Positions 1 to 8,722 of a stretch of DNA of 64,000 nt are shown here, in pieces; the first letter of the stretch is position 1, and each line of letters begins with the position of its first letter. Made by a program: the position numbers and the translations under genes. Below the pieces are notes generated by a model, which had not been told where the DNA came from, ran no database searches, and saw only the letters and a list, made by a program, of their open reading frames with translations. The stretch comes from Psychroflexus sp. ALD_RP9 (lineage in GTDB: Bacteria; Bacteroidota; Bacteroidia; Flavobacteriales; Flavobacteriaceae): NCBI RefSeq assembly GCF_017311165.1, contig NZ_CP062973.1, positions 496,001 to 560,000 on the forward strand, written 5' to 3'.

Positions 1-63
1 TCAAAAATTCTAAATAATTATTTTAATGAGCATCTTAGAGATATTAATCCGTCTCTTAAATGA
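1..63 (+). CDS. Possible 3' end of an upstream gene (partial)
   Basis: Frame 1 is open from the first base to a TGA at 61-63 and encodes about 20 residues ending FNEHLRDINPSLK, a composition that looks like coding sequence. No start lies inside the window, so this could be the C-terminus of a gene that begins outside it. Twenty open codons can also occur by chance, so the call is weak. The 50 bases that follow, before gpmI, are AT-rich and show no clear hairpin. Confidence 0.3.
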   Translation, partial: SKILNNYFNEHLRDINPSLK

Positions 64-113
64 AGCATTATTTTCTGTAATTATTCATACTTTAGCACAA
101 AAGAAACAAACCC

Positions 114-1637
114 ATGAATAAAAAAGTTATTTTAACCATTCTAGACGGTTGGGGCATTGCCAAAAACAAATCGGTTTCGGCCGTTGATACTGCCAAAACA
201 CCTTGCATGGATAAGCTTTACAAAACTTACGCAAATGCAACTTTGCGCACAGATGGCCTTAATGTTGGCTTACCTGAAGGCCAAATGGGGAACTCTGAAG
301 TTGGGCATATGAATCTTGGTGCTGGGCGTATTGTTTATCAAGATCTTGTAAAAATAAATAGGGCTGTTGAAAAAAACACACTGAAAGATGAGCCTGTCTT
401 AGCACAAGCTTTTAACTATGCCATAGAGAATAACAAATCTGTTCACTTTTTAGGATTAGTTAGTGATGGTGGCGTACATTCTCATATCAAACACCTTGAA
501 GGCCTTGTAAAAGCGGCAAATGACGCTGGTGTTCAAGAAAGTTTTATTCATGCTTTTACAGACGGTCGTGATGTTGACCCAAATTCAGGGATAGATTTTA
601 TTAAATCAATTGAAGATTTCAATAAAAACTACAAAACTAAACTCTCCAGTATTATAGGAAGATATTATGCGATGGATCGTGACAAGCGTTGGGAGCGAAT
701 TGCTAAAGCCTATAATTTAATTATCAACGCTGAGGCTGAAGTCAACACTACAAATCCAGTTGAAGCCATTGAACAAAGTTATTCTAATAACATCACAGAT
801 GAGTTTATTGAACCTATAAAAATCGACTTAAAAGATTCTACCAATAACGGTCAAATACAAAAAGGTGATGTAGTTATATTTTTTAATTTTAGAACTGATC
901 GCGGACGACAATTAACGCAAGCACTAAGCCAAGAAGATTTTAAAGACGTTGGTATGGCACATTTACCCTTATATTTTGTGACCATGACACAATACGACGA
1001 TACCTTTGAAAATATTAATATTGTTTATAAAAAAGAACATTTAAAAGCAACTTTAGGTGAAGTTTTAGAATACACCGGTAAATCTCAAATTCGCGCTGCA
1101 GAAACCGAAAAATATCCGCATGTTACCTTTTTCTTTTCTGGCGGCCGTGAAAACCCTTTCAGAGATGAAAAACGTATTATGGTTAACTCTCCAAAAGTAG
1201 CTACATATGATTTAAAACCTGAAATGAGCGCATTTGAACTTCGTGATAAATTAATACCTGAAATTGAAAATGAAACAGCTGATTTCATGTGTATTAATTT
1301 TGCTAATCCTGATATGGTAGGCCACACAGGCGATTTCAATGCAGCTGTAAAAGCTTGCGAAACAGTTGATACTTGTTTACAATCTTTAATTAACGCCGCA
1401 GAAAAAAATAACTATACAGTAATTGTGATAGCTGATCATGGTAACAGCGAAACCATGAAAAACGAAGATGGTTCGCCAAATACGGCACATACAACTAATC
1501 CAGTACCATTTATTATAGTCGATCAAGACATAAAATATGTTAACGAAGGGATTCTAGGTGACATAGCACCAACAATCCTGGATTTGATGGGTATTGAACA
1601 GCCTGATTTAATGACACAAAAATCCCTAATCTCATGA
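114..1637 (+). CDS. gpmI: 2,3-bisphosphoglycerate-independent phosphoglycerate mutase
   Basis: This cytosolic glycolytic enzyme interconverts 3- and 2-phosphoglycerate using two Mn ions and a phosphoserine intermediate. At 507 residues it has the normal length for the iPGM family. The N-terminal ILDGWG metal-binding motif, the NSEVGHMNLGAGR active-site segment carrying the catalytic Ser, the DGRDVDP motif, and the C-terminal ADHGNSE and AHTTNPVPF metal-binding motifs are all present. The ATG at 114 is the only sensible start. Its stop overlaps the next gene's start by 4 bases (ATGA), so the two are probably translationally coupled. Confidence 0.97.
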   Translation: MNKKVILTILDGWGIAKNKSVSAVDTAKTPCMDKLYKTYANATLRTDGLNVGLPEGQMGNSEVGHMNLGAGRIVYQDLVKINRAVEKNTLKDEPVLAQAFNYAIENNKSVHFLGLVSDGGVHSHIKHLEGLVKAANDAGVQESFIHAFTDGRDVDPNSGIDFIKSIEDFNKNYKTKLSSIIGRYYAMDRDKRWERIAKAYNLIINAEAEVNTTNPVEAIEQSYSNNITDEFIEPIKIDLKDSTNNGQIQKGDVVIFFNFRTDRGRQLTQALSQEDFKDVGMAHLPLYFVTMTQYDDTFENINIVYKKEHLKATLGEVLEYTGKSQIRAAETEKYPHVTFFFSGGRENPFRDEKRIMVNSPKVATYDLKPEMSAFELRDKLIPEIENETADFMCINFANPDMVGHTGDFNAAVKACETVDTCLQSLINAAEKNNYTVIVIADHGNSETMKNEDGSPNTAHTTNPVPFIIVDQDIKYVNEGILGDIAPTILDLMGIEQPDLMTQKSLIS

Positions 1638-2167
1638 AAAATATTTTTAAAGCCTTATTTGTTTTAGTTATAACTTTAACTTCAAATATAAACGGATTAC
1701 ATGCCCAGAATTATGAAATCATGCTGGGTGAATTCAGTTTAGAAGAATTAAAATCAACAAAAAATTCAACTTGGTATCTAAAAGAATACAAGTCTTATAA
1801 CCCTAACAATCGGGTTGTAAACCAAATTGCTTCACTTGATAATTTAGACGAACTTAACATTGAAATATATTTAGGAACATGGTGTCCTGACAGTCGTCGT
1901 GAATTACCTCGATTGGTTAAAATATTAGATTTAATCAATTTTGATAAAGACGAACTAAAAATGATTGGCGTAACAAGAAGTAAAAAAGTACCTGAAATTA
2001 CTAAAGAAAAAGCCAAGCAACTTAATATTATAAATGTACCGACCATCATAGTTTATAAAAATGGCAAAGAACTAAACCGTTATGTCGAGTTTGCAGTAGA
2101 AACAATCGAAAAAGATTTGTTTAAAATTATGGCTGAAAAAGACTATATACATAGCTACGACTTTTAA
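1634..2167 (+). CDS. Exported thioredoxin-like protein with a CxxS site
   Basis: A 177-residue protein with a hydrophobic N-terminal signal (about residues 5-24, ending HAQ) followed by a thioredoxin-like fold. The active-site region reads LGTWCPDSRRE, so the second redox Cys of CxxC is replaced by Ser. A cis-Pro motif (NVPTIIVYKNG) is conserved. Known CxxS thioredoxins cannot form the intramolecular disulfide and act in mixed-disulfide exchange or lose redox function; which applies here is unknown. It overlaps gpmI by 4 bases and precedes a HAD-like hydrolase by 9 bases, so it belongs to a housekeeping operon with no obvious functional link. Confidence 0.8.
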   Translation: MKNIFKALFVLVITLTSNINGLHAQNYEIMLGEFSLEELKSTKNSTWYLKEYKSYNPNNRVVNQIASLDNLDELNIEIYLGTWCPDSRRELPRLVKILDLINFDKDELKMIGVTRSKKVPEITKEKAKQLNIINVPTIIVYKNGKELNRYVEFAVETIEKDLFKIMAEKDYIHSYDF

Positions 2168-2176
2168 TAACTTACT

Positions 2177-2599
2177 ATGATTTCACAAAAAAAACCAATT
2201 ATAGCAGTAGATTTTGACGGAACTATTGTAGAAAATAAATATCCTGGAATTGGCGAACCAATGTTGTTTGCATTTGAAACCCTTAAAAAATTACAAGAAA
2301 CAGGCCATATTCTAATATTATGGACCTACCGAAGCGGCAAAAGTCTTGAAGAAGCGGTTAACTTTTGTAAAGATAATGGCATCGAGTTTTATGCCATTAA
2401 TAGAAGTTACCCTGAGGAAGAATTTTCAGAAGAAATTAGTAGAAAAATTCAAGCCGATATTTTTATTGATGACCGAAATATTGGTGGATTTTACGGTTGG
2501 GGAAATGTATATCGCGAATTGATTGGAGAAGATGATGCATTAAAAAATAAACCAACAAAAAAAAATAAAAAAGGACTATTTAATAAACTTTTTAAATAA
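2177..2599 (+). CDS. HAD-like hydrolase (BT0820-type small phosphatase)
   Basis: A 140-residue protein with the HAD motif I DFDGTI near residue 12, a Thr-containing motif II region (ILWTYRSGK), and an acidic motif IV-like IDDRN near residue 97. It is a minimal HAD fold without a large cap, like small Bacteroidota phosphatases whose substrates are mostly unknown. The last 15 residues are lysine-rich. It sits between the thioredoxin-like gene and map with gaps of 9 and 6 bases, so co-transcription is likely. The specific substrate cannot be read from the sequence. Confidence 0.8.
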   Translation: MISQKKPIIAVDFDGTIVENKYPGIGEPMLFAFETLKKLQETGHILILWTYRSGKSLEEAVNFCKDNGIEFYAINRSYPEEEFSEEISRKIQADIFIDDRNIGGFYGWGNVYRELIGEDDALKNKPTKKNKKGLFNKLFK

Positions 2600-2605
2600 C
2601 AATTC

Positions 2606-3409
2606 ATGATTATCCCTAAATCTAAAGAAGAAATTGAATTAATGCGTGAAAGTGCACTTATAGTTTCTAAAACTTTAGGCATGATTGCTAAAGAGGTTAA
2701 ACCAGGTGTTACCACATTAGAACTTGACAAAAAAGCAGAAGAATTTATACGAGATCATGGTGCAATCCCTGGATTTTTGGGTTTATATGACTTTCCAAAT
2801 ACGCTTTGCATGAGTCCAAATGCTCAAGTTGTGCATGGCATCCCAAACAATAAAGCTTTAGAAGAAGGCGACATCATTTCTATAGATTGTGGCGCCATTA
2901 AAAATAATTTTTATGGAGACCATGCTTACACCTTTGAAGTTGGAGAGGTTAGTAATGAGGTAAAACAACTTCTTGAGGTAACAAAAACATCCTTATATAA
3001 AGGGATTGAACAATTTAAACTAGGTAATCGCGTAGGTGACGTTGGTTTTGCTATTCAAAAACATGCTGAAAAACACGGCTATGGCGTTGTTAGAGAATTA
3101 GTAGGTCATGGTATCGGTAAAACGATGCATGAAGATCCAGAAATGCCAAATTATGGTAAACGTGGCCGTGGAAAACGTTTTGTTGAAGGTATGACGGTTG
3201 CCATAGAACCAATGATTAATTTAGGCACCAAACGCGTCAAACAATTACCTGATGGGTGGACCATTTTAACAGCCGATATGAAACCAAGTGCCCACTTTGA
3301 ACATGACGTTGCTTTAGTTAATGGAGAGCCTAAATTATTATCAACTTTCGATTACATATATGAAGCTTTAGGAATTACTTCAAATGAGGAAGACCAATTT
3401 AAATTCTAG
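2606..3409 (+). CDS. map: Methionine aminopeptidase, type I
   Basis: Removes the initiator Met from nascent proteins using two divalent metals. The five metal ligands can be located: Asp in SIDCGA, Asp in YGDHAYTF, His in GHGIGKTMHE, Glu in AIEPMI and Glu in HFEHDVA. At 267 residues it has the usual type I length, with no N-terminal zinc-finger extension and no type II insertion. The ATG follows the HAD gene by 6 bases, making map the last gene of the gpmI operon. About 180 bases separate it from the carotenoid regulator. Confidence 0.97.
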   Translation: MIIPKSKEEIELMRESALIVSKTLGMIAKEVKPGVTTLELDKKAEEFIRDHGAIPGFLGLYDFPNTLCMSPNAQVVHGIPNNKALEEGDIISIDCGAIKNNFYGDHAYTFEVGEVSNEVKQLLEVTKTSLYKGIEQFKLGNRVGDVGFAIQKHAEKHGYGVVRELVGHGIGKTMHEDPEMPNYGKRGRGKRFVEGMTVAIEPMINLGTKRVKQLPDGWTILTADMKPSAHFEHDVALVNGEPKLLSTFDYIYEALGITSNEEDQFKF

Positions 3410-3502
3410 TTTTTGAATAATTACTTAAAGATTTATTCTTTATTTAATAATACTTCATTATCAATATTTTAATCCAAAGCCTGAGAGTTAGATATATATT
3501 TA

Positions 3503-3520
3503 ACAAATGTTAACATTTGT
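3503..3520. promoter_or_regulatory. Perfect 18-bp palindrome, candidate operator of the carotenoid operon
   Basis: The sequence ACAAATGTTAACATTTGT is identical to its reverse complement and lies 73 bases upstream of the MerR-type regulator start. TAAC tetrads occur at 3501, 3511 and 3531, spaced by 10 and 20 bases, which puts them on one face of the helix. MerR-family CarH proteins are known to bind phased repeats overlapping their own promoters, so this is the best candidate binding site. That assignment is inference, because the short consensus cannot be matched by eye to a published Bacteroidota operator. Confidence 0.5.
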
Positions 3521-3567
3521 GTTTAATTTTTAACGCTGTCTTTTAAACAAAATAAGTTTCTATTCTA

Positions 3568-3575
3568 TATTTTTG
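3568..3575 (+). promoter_or_regulatory. Bacteroidota-type -7 element of the carotenoid operon
   Basis: TATTTTTG matches the TAnnTTTG consensus exactly and lies 18 bases before the regulator ATG, predicting a very short leader. No clear TTG -33 element is seen at the usual spacing of about 19, so the promoter may be weak or depend on regulators. The 18-bp palindrome ends 47 bases upstream of it. Confidence 0.4.
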
Positions 3576-3593
3576 GTTTTGTTAAACTTCGTT

Positions 3594-4493
3594 ATGGGAA
3601 ATATAAAACAAAACTTCAGTATCAAAGACTTAGAATCTTTAAGTGGAATTAAAGCACACACGATTAGAATGTGGGAAAAACGTTATGGAGTTCTAAAACC
3701 AAAACGAACCGATTCTAATATTAGAACATATGATGTTAGTGGTTTACAAAAAATTTTAAACATCACATTTTTGAATGAAAACGGTTATAAAATTTCTCGT
3801 ATTTCGAAAATGACTGATGAAGAAATCAACAATCTTGTTAAAAATATTACTACAAGCAAAAGTAATATGAATCGTGCTTTGAAGTCATTTAAAGTAGCGA
3901 TGATGAATTTTGACCAAGCTTTGTTTTTAAAAACCTATGATAATTTATTGGAATCTAAAACATTTGGAGAAATCTATAACGATGTTTTTATACCGTTGCT
4001 ACAAGAAATTGGATTTTTATGGCAGGCTGAAACAATTACTCCAGCTCATGAACAATTCATATCAACTTTAATTAAACAAAAGTTATTTATTAATATTGAA
4101 AAACTTCAATTTGAAGAGCCATCAAAGACTGATAAAGTTTTCATATTATTTCTACCTGAAGAAGAAATTCATGATATAGGTTTATTTTACACCAATTATG
4201 AATTGCTTTTGCACGGTTATAAAGTTATATTCCTTGGTCAAAGTCTACCGATGGATGATTTAACTTATTTATCTCAGCTTTTTGATAAAACGGTTTTTTT
4301 AAGTTATTTAACAGTAAAACCTGAAAACATTGAAAAATATATAACTACTTTTAATGAAAAAGTAATTGCAGGAAGCAATGCTGAATATTGGTTACTAGGA
4401 AGAAAATCAGTCGAGTTAATTGAAAGTGATTTCGAATTACCGCCTCAAATTAAAAGTTTTAAGACCCTAAACGACCTAACTCTAAATTTATAA
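3594..4493 (+). CDS. MerR-family regulator with cobalamin-binding domain (CarH/LitR-like)
   Basis: A 299-residue predicted repressor of the carotenoid genes behind it. Residues about 8-75 form a MerR winged helix (AHTIRMWEKRYGVLKPKR). Residues about 95-170 are the helical B12-cap with W143, and residues 180-299 are a B12-binding Rossmann domain with the base-off motif ExHxxG at E191-H193-G196. In known CarH proteins AdoCbl is a light sensor: dark tetramers repress and light dissociates them. The Wx9EH signature reads W143-x9-E153-Q154 here, with a His displaced to 152, so the photochemistry may differ. An in-frame TTG lies 21 bases upstream; the ATG at 3594 is preferred because the MerR fold begins right after it. 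The stop is 1 base from the crtI ATG, which implies operonic autoregulation. Confidence 0.85.
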   Translation: MGNIKQNFSIKDLESLSGIKAHTIRMWEKRYGVLKPKRTDSNIRTYDVSGLQKILNITFLNENGYKISRISKMTDEEINNLVKNITTSKSNMNRALKSFKVAMMNFDQALFLKTYDNLLESKTFGEIYNDVFIPLLQEIGFLWQAETITPAHEQFISTLIKQKLFINIEKLQFEEPSKTDKVFILFLPEEEIHDIGLFYTNYELLLHGYKVIFLGQSLPMDDLTYLSQLFDKTVFLSYLTVKPENIEKYITTFNEKVIAGSNAEYWLLGRKSVELIESDFELPPQIKSFKTLNDLTLNL

Positions 4494-4494
4494 A

Positions 4495-5955
4495 ATGAAT
4501 AAAAAGATTTCAATTATAGGTTCTGGCTTTTCATCCTTATCAGCCGCATGCTATTTGGCAAAAGCGGGATTTGATGTACAAGTTTTTGAAAAAAACGATA
4601 GTATTGGTGGTCGTGCAAGACAATTTAAAGCTGAAGGTTTTACTTTTGATATGGGACCATCTTGGTATTGGATGCCTGATGTATTTGAACGCTTTTTTGC
4701 TGATTTTGACAAAAAACCTTCAGATTTTTATTCCTTAGACAAACTTGACCCTGGTTATCAGGTTGTCTTTGGAGAAGATGAACATGTTAAAATCGGTGAT
4801 AACCTAGAGAAAATATATGAAGTATTTGACGACGAAGAAAAACATGGCGCTAGTAAATTAATGAAATTTATAAATAATGCTCAAGAAAATTATGACATAG
4901 CTATTAAAGATTTAGTTTATAAGCCTGGTGTTTCTGCTTTAGAGCTCGTAACCCCAAAAACTATTAAAAAGTTAGGCGCATTTTTTAGTACTGTAGACAA
5001 AGATGTAGAAAAAGCCTTTAAAAGTGATAAGCTAAAACAAGTTTTAAAGTTTCCCGTCTTGTTTCTAGGTGCTAAACCCAGTGAAACACCATCTTTTTAT
5101 AATTTTATGAATTATGCAGATTTCGGCTTAGGCACATGGCATCCTAAAGGTGGTTTTTTTGAAGTGATTAAAGCAATGGAAAAACTAGCCAAATCACTTG
5201 GTGTGAAAATTAATACTAAGTCGAATATTACTAAAATTGGTGTTAAAAATAATAAGATTACACATTTAGAAGTTAATGAAAACTCAATAGATAGTGATAT
5301 TATTTTATCTGGTGCAGATTATCATCATACGGAAACATTATTAGACGAAAAGTATAGGCAATACACAGAAAAATATTGGGATAAAAAAGTATTCGCACCA
5401 TCTTCTCTGTTGTTTTATCTAGGTTTTGATAAAAAAATTAAAAATGTAGAGCATCATAATTTATTTTTTGATGTAGATTTCAACCAACATGCACATAGCA
5501 TATATACAGATCCTAAATGGCCTAATGAACCTCTTTTCTACGCAAATTTTACTTCTAAAACTGATTCAAATACAGCACCAGAAGGCTGTGAGAATGGATT
5601 TTTTTTAGTGCCTATCGCACCAGGCCTTGAAGATACTGAAAGTTTAAGAGACCAATATTTTGATATAGTAATTTCAAGATTCGAAAAGTTAACTAAACAA
5701 AATGTTAGAGACCATATCATTTATAAAAAATCATATTGTGTAAATGATTTCAAAAGAGATTACAATTCTTACAAAGGTAATGCCTACGGTATGGCAAACA
5801 CATTACTACAAACCGCTTTCTTAAGACCAAAACTAAAAAGCAAAAAAGTGAAAAATCTTTATTTTACAGGACAATTAACTGTCCCTGGACCAGGCGTACC
5901 ACCAGCATTAATCTCAGGAAAATTAGTTGCACAACTCATTGAAAAAAATCTATAA
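4495..5955 (+). CDS. crtI: Phytoene desaturase (CrtI type)
   Basis: A 486-residue FAD-dependent enzyme that converts phytoene to lycopene by successive desaturations at the membrane. The N-terminal dinucleotide-binding motif is GSGFSSLSAACYLA followed by EKNDSIGGRAR, with Ser in place of the third Gly of GxGxxG. The C-terminal FAD signature (YFTGQLTVPGPGVPPALISGK) is intact. It follows the MerR regulator by 1 base and precedes crtB by 3 bases, so it is the first enzyme of the operon. The partner genes decide CrtI over the related CrtD and CrtN families. Confidence 0.93.
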   Translation: MNKKISIIGSGFSSLSAACYLAKAGFDVQVFEKNDSIGGRARQFKAEGFTFDMGPSWYWMPDVFERFFADFDKKPSDFYSLDKLDPGYQVVFGEDEHVKIGDNLEKIYEVFDDEEKHGASKLMKFINNAQENYDIAIKDLVYKPGVSALELVTPKTIKKLGAFFSTVDKDVEKAFKSDKLKQVLKFPVLFLGAKPSETPSFYNFMNYADFGLGTWHPKGGFFEVIKAMEKLAKSLGVKINTKSNITKIGVKNNKITHLEVNENSIDSDIILSGADYHHTETLLDEKYRQYTEKYWDKKVFAPSSLLFYLGFDKKIKNVEHHNLFFDVDFNQHAHSIYTDPKWPNEPLFYANFTSKTDSNTAPEGCENGFFLVPIAPGLEDTESLRDQYFDIVISRFEKLTKQNVRDHIIYKKSYCVNDFKRDYNSYKGNAYGMANTLLQTAFLRPKLKSKKVKNLYFTGQLTVPGPGVPPALISGKLVAQLIEKNL

Positions 5956-5958
5956 GCT

Positions 5959-6798
5959 ATGAAATCAATTTTTGACAATGTTGCCAGAGATTGCAGTAAG
6001 ATTGTTACTAAATCATACAGCACCTCATTTTCTTCTGCAACAAAGCTACTAGCACCATCAATCAGACAAGACATATATAATATATATGGTTTTGTAAGAT
6101 TCGCAGATGAAATAGTTGACACTTTTCATGATTATGACAAGCAAAAACTGTTTGATAAATTTAAAGCTGAAATGTATGAAGCGATCGAAGACAAGATTAG
6201 TTTGAACCCAATACTTAATGCATTTCAAGAAACTGTTCATAAGTATAATATTCCAGCCGAATTGTACGAATCATTCATGGAAAGTATGGAAAAGGACTTA
6301 TTTAAAAATGAATACTTGACAAAAGAAGAGTATGAAGCCTACATTTATGGTTCTGCGGATGTTGTTGGTTTAATGTGTCTTAAAGTTTTTGTTAAGGGTA
6401 ATCAAGATGAATATGAAGCTTTAAAACATGACGCTATGAAGTTAGGTTCAGCTTTTCAAAAAGTTAATTTCTTAAGAGATTTAAAAGCTGATTGTGAAGA
6501 ACTTGAACGCTCTTATTTTCCTAATGCTAATCTTAATTGCTTAGATGAAGCCACAAAAAACGACATCATTAATGAAATTGAAGCTGACTTTAAAGCTGGC
6601 TTACGAGGAATTATTAAACTACCTGTTGAAGCTAAACTAGGTGTTTATACGGCTTATGTATATTATTCAAAACTCTTGCAAAAGCTAAAAAACACACCTT
6701 CTTTAGAAATAAAAAAGAAAAGAATTAGAGTACCAGATTATCAAAAAGCTAGCCTACTTGCGCAATCTTACCTATCTTGTAGACTTAATTTAATATGA
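5959..6798 (+). CDS. crtB: Phytoene synthase
   Basis: Condenses two geranylgeranyl diphosphates to phytoene, the first committed step to C40 carotenoids. The two Mg-binding Asp motifs of squalene/phytoene synthases are present: DEIVD near residue 50 and DLKAD near residue 175. The 279-residue length is usual for bacterial CrtB. The last 4 bases overlap the crtZ start (ATGA), pointing to translational coupling. C30 dehydrosqualene synthase is a less likely alternative given the C40-modifying neighbours. Confidence 0.93.
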   Translation: MKSIFDNVARDCSKIVTKSYSTSFSSATKLLAPSIRQDIYNIYGFVRFADEIVDTFHDYDKQKLFDKFKAEMYEAIEDKISLNPILNAFQETVHKYNIPAELYESFMESMEKDLFKNEYLTKEEYEAYIYGSADVVGLMCLKVFVKGNQDEYEALKHDAMKLGSAFQKVNFLRDLKADCEELERSYFPNANLNCLDEATKNDIINEIEADFKAGLRGIIKLPVEAKLGVYTAYVYYSKLLQKLKNTPSLEIKKKRIRVPDYQKASLLAQSYLSCRLNLI

Positions 6799-7244
6799 TG
6801 GAAATAGTATTATGGCTAACTATATTTTTAGCTACATTTAGTGCAATGGAATTTATGGCATGGTTTACACACAAGTATGTCATGCATGGTTTTTTATGGT
6901 CTTTACATAAAGATCACCACAAGAAAGATCATAATTCTTGGTGGGAACGTAACGATTTATTTTTTGTGTTCTACGCTATTGTAAGCATGTACTTTTTCAT
7001 GAGTGATATTCGTTTTGGTATTGCTATTGGCGCAGGAATTGCCGCCTATGGTTTAGCCTATTTTTTGGTGCATGATATTTTTATTCATCAACGATTTAAA
7101 TTATTTCGAAAAGCTGATGGCTGGTACGCAAAGGCAATAAGACGTGCACATAAAATGCATCACAAACATCTGGGAAAGGAACATGGAGAATGCTTTGGAA
7201 TGCTTTTACCTCCCATAAAATATTTTAAGAAATACTTATCTTAA
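6795..7244 (+). CDS. crtZ: Beta-carotene hydroxylase
   Basis: A non-haem di-iron membrane hydroxylase that adds 3-hydroxyl groups to beta-ionone rings. All four His boxes of the fatty-acid-hydroxylase superfamily are visible: HKYVMH, HKDHH, HDIFIH and HKMHH. At 149 residues with about four hydrophobic segments it has the normal CrtZ length. In this pathway it would put the 3-OH on the single beta ring of a gamma-carotene-type intermediate. It overlaps crtB by 4 bases and its stop shares one base with the following ATG. Confidence 0.93.
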   Translation: MMEIVLWLTIFLATFSAMEFMAWFTHKYVMHGFLWSLHKDHHKKDHNSWWERNDLFFVFYAIVSMYFFMSDIRFGIAIGAGIAAYGLAYFLVHDIFIHQRFKLFRKADGWYAKAIRRAHKMHHKHLGKEHGECFGMLLPPIKYFKKYLS

Positions 7245-8722
7245 TGGGTAAACAAGCTATTGTGGTTGGTGCCGGAATTGCTGGATTGGCGTCTGCGCTA
7301 CGTTTAAGGCATAATAACTATGAAGTCACTATTGTAGAACAAAATAATTATACTGGTGGAAAATTACATGCCATAAATCGAGGTGCTTACCGGTTTGATC
7401 TTGGGCCTTCTTTATTTACGCTTCCTTATTTAGTAGACGAATTATTTGAATTGTATGATAAAAAACCAAGTGATTACTTCAACTATCATCGTAAAAAAAA
7501 TATTTGCAACTACTTTTGGGAAGACGGACTTCGTTTTTCAGCAAGTGCAAACTTAGATAAATTTATTTCAGAAGCGAGCCACACATTCAATGAACCTATT
7601 GAAAATATAAAATCATATCTTAAGAAAACTGAAAAAAAATATCAGTTAACTTCTAACTTGTTTTTAGAAAAATCACTACATCAATTTAAAACCTACTTAT
7701 CTTTAGATACGCTAAAAGCCATTAAAGATATTGGGGTTTTAGACTTAAATACAAATCTTAATAGTGTAAACGAAAAAGCTTTTGTAAACCCAAAACTCAC
7801 CCAGTTGTTTAATCGTTACGCCACCTATAATGGGTCGTCACCTTATAAAACACCTGGCATAATGAGTATGATTCCGTATCTAGAGATGTATAAAGGCACC
7901 TTTCTTCCAGAAAACGGTATGCATGATATTTCACAAAGCTTAACTAAATTAGCAAAAGATGTTGGAATTAACATTGAACTCAACACAAGGGTTGAAACTA
8001 TTAAGACTCACAAAAATAAGGCTAAAGCTGTAGTTACTGATTCATCCGAAATTGAAGCTGACATTGTGGTTTGCAACATGGATGTTTTTTCAGCTTATCA
8101 ATCATTTTTGAAAGATTTAAAGCCTCCGCAAAAGACATTAAATCAAGAAAGATCAAGTTCGGCATTAATTTTTTATTGGGGAATCACTAAAACATTCCCT
8201 GAATTAGATTTACATAATATTTTATTTTCAGAAAACTACAAAGCCGAGTTTAACCATATTTTTAATAAAAAATACTTTTACAAAGACCCAACTGTTTATA
8301 TTAATATTACATCAAAGGAAGTTGAATCGGACGCTCCGAAAGGCCATGAAAATTGGTTTGTAATGGTTAATGCACCAACTAATGACAACCAAAACTGGAA
8401 AGAGCAAACTACCTACATCAGAGAAAAAATAATCAATAAAATTAATCGTGTCTTAAATACTAGAATAGAAAACTACATTGCTAATGAGCATGTTTTAACA
8501 CCAGTTGAAATTGAAAAAGAAACTTCGTCTTTTAAAGGTTCGCTTTATGGTACTTCTAGTAATAATAAATTTGCGGCTTTTTTAAGACATCCTAACTTTT
8601 CATCCCAATTAAACAACTTGTATTTTTGTGGCGGGAGCGTTCATCCTGGCGGTGGTATTCCGCTTTGCTTACTCTCAGGCAAAATTGTCTCAGATCTTGT
8701 TTATCATGACCATAACAAATAA
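7244..8722 (+). CDS. crtD: CrtI-family carotenoid 3',4'-desaturase (CrtD-like)
   Basis: A second 492-residue CrtI-family flavoprotein, with GAGIAGLASALRLR and EQNNYTGGKL at the N-terminus and a C-terminal GGSVHPGGGIPLCLLSGK FAD signature. It differs clearly from the CrtI in the same operon. Bacterial CrtD enzymes desaturate the 3,4 position of 1-hydroxylated acyclic ends, and the cruF gene next to it supplies that 1-hydroxyl. The assigned role is therefore 3',4'-desaturation in the saproxanthin/myxol branch. A second phytoene or zeta-carotene desaturase is the alternative. Confidence 0.8.
   Translation: MGKQAIVVGAGIAGLASALRLRHNNYEVTIVEQNNYTGGKLHAINRGAYRFDLGPSLFTLPYLVDELFELYDKKPSDYFNYHRKKNICNYFWEDGLRFSASANLDKFISEASHTFNEPIENIKSYLKKTEKKYQLTSNLFLEKSLHQFKTYLSLDTLKAIKDIGVLDLNTNLNSVNEKAFVNPKLTQLFNRYATYNGSSPYKTPGIMSMIPYLEMYKGTFLPENGMHDISQSLTKLAKDVGINIELNTRVETIKTHKNKAKAVVTDSSEIEADIVVCNMDVFSAYQSFLKDLKPPQKTLNQERSSSALIFYWGITKTFPELDLHNILFSENYKAEFNHIFNKKYFYKDPTVYINITSKEVESDAPKGHENWFVMVNAPTNDNQNWKEQTTYIREKIINKINRVLNTRIENYIANEHVLTPVEIEKETSSFKGSLYGTSSNNKFAAFLRHPNFSSQLNNLYFCGGSVHPGGGIPLCLLSGKIVSDLVYHDHNK

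Noticed and set aside
8628..8705. Upstream extension of cruF
   Set aside because: It would overlap crtD by 95 bases and add an implausible N-terminus; the ATG at 8706 fits the family and a 17-base overlap.
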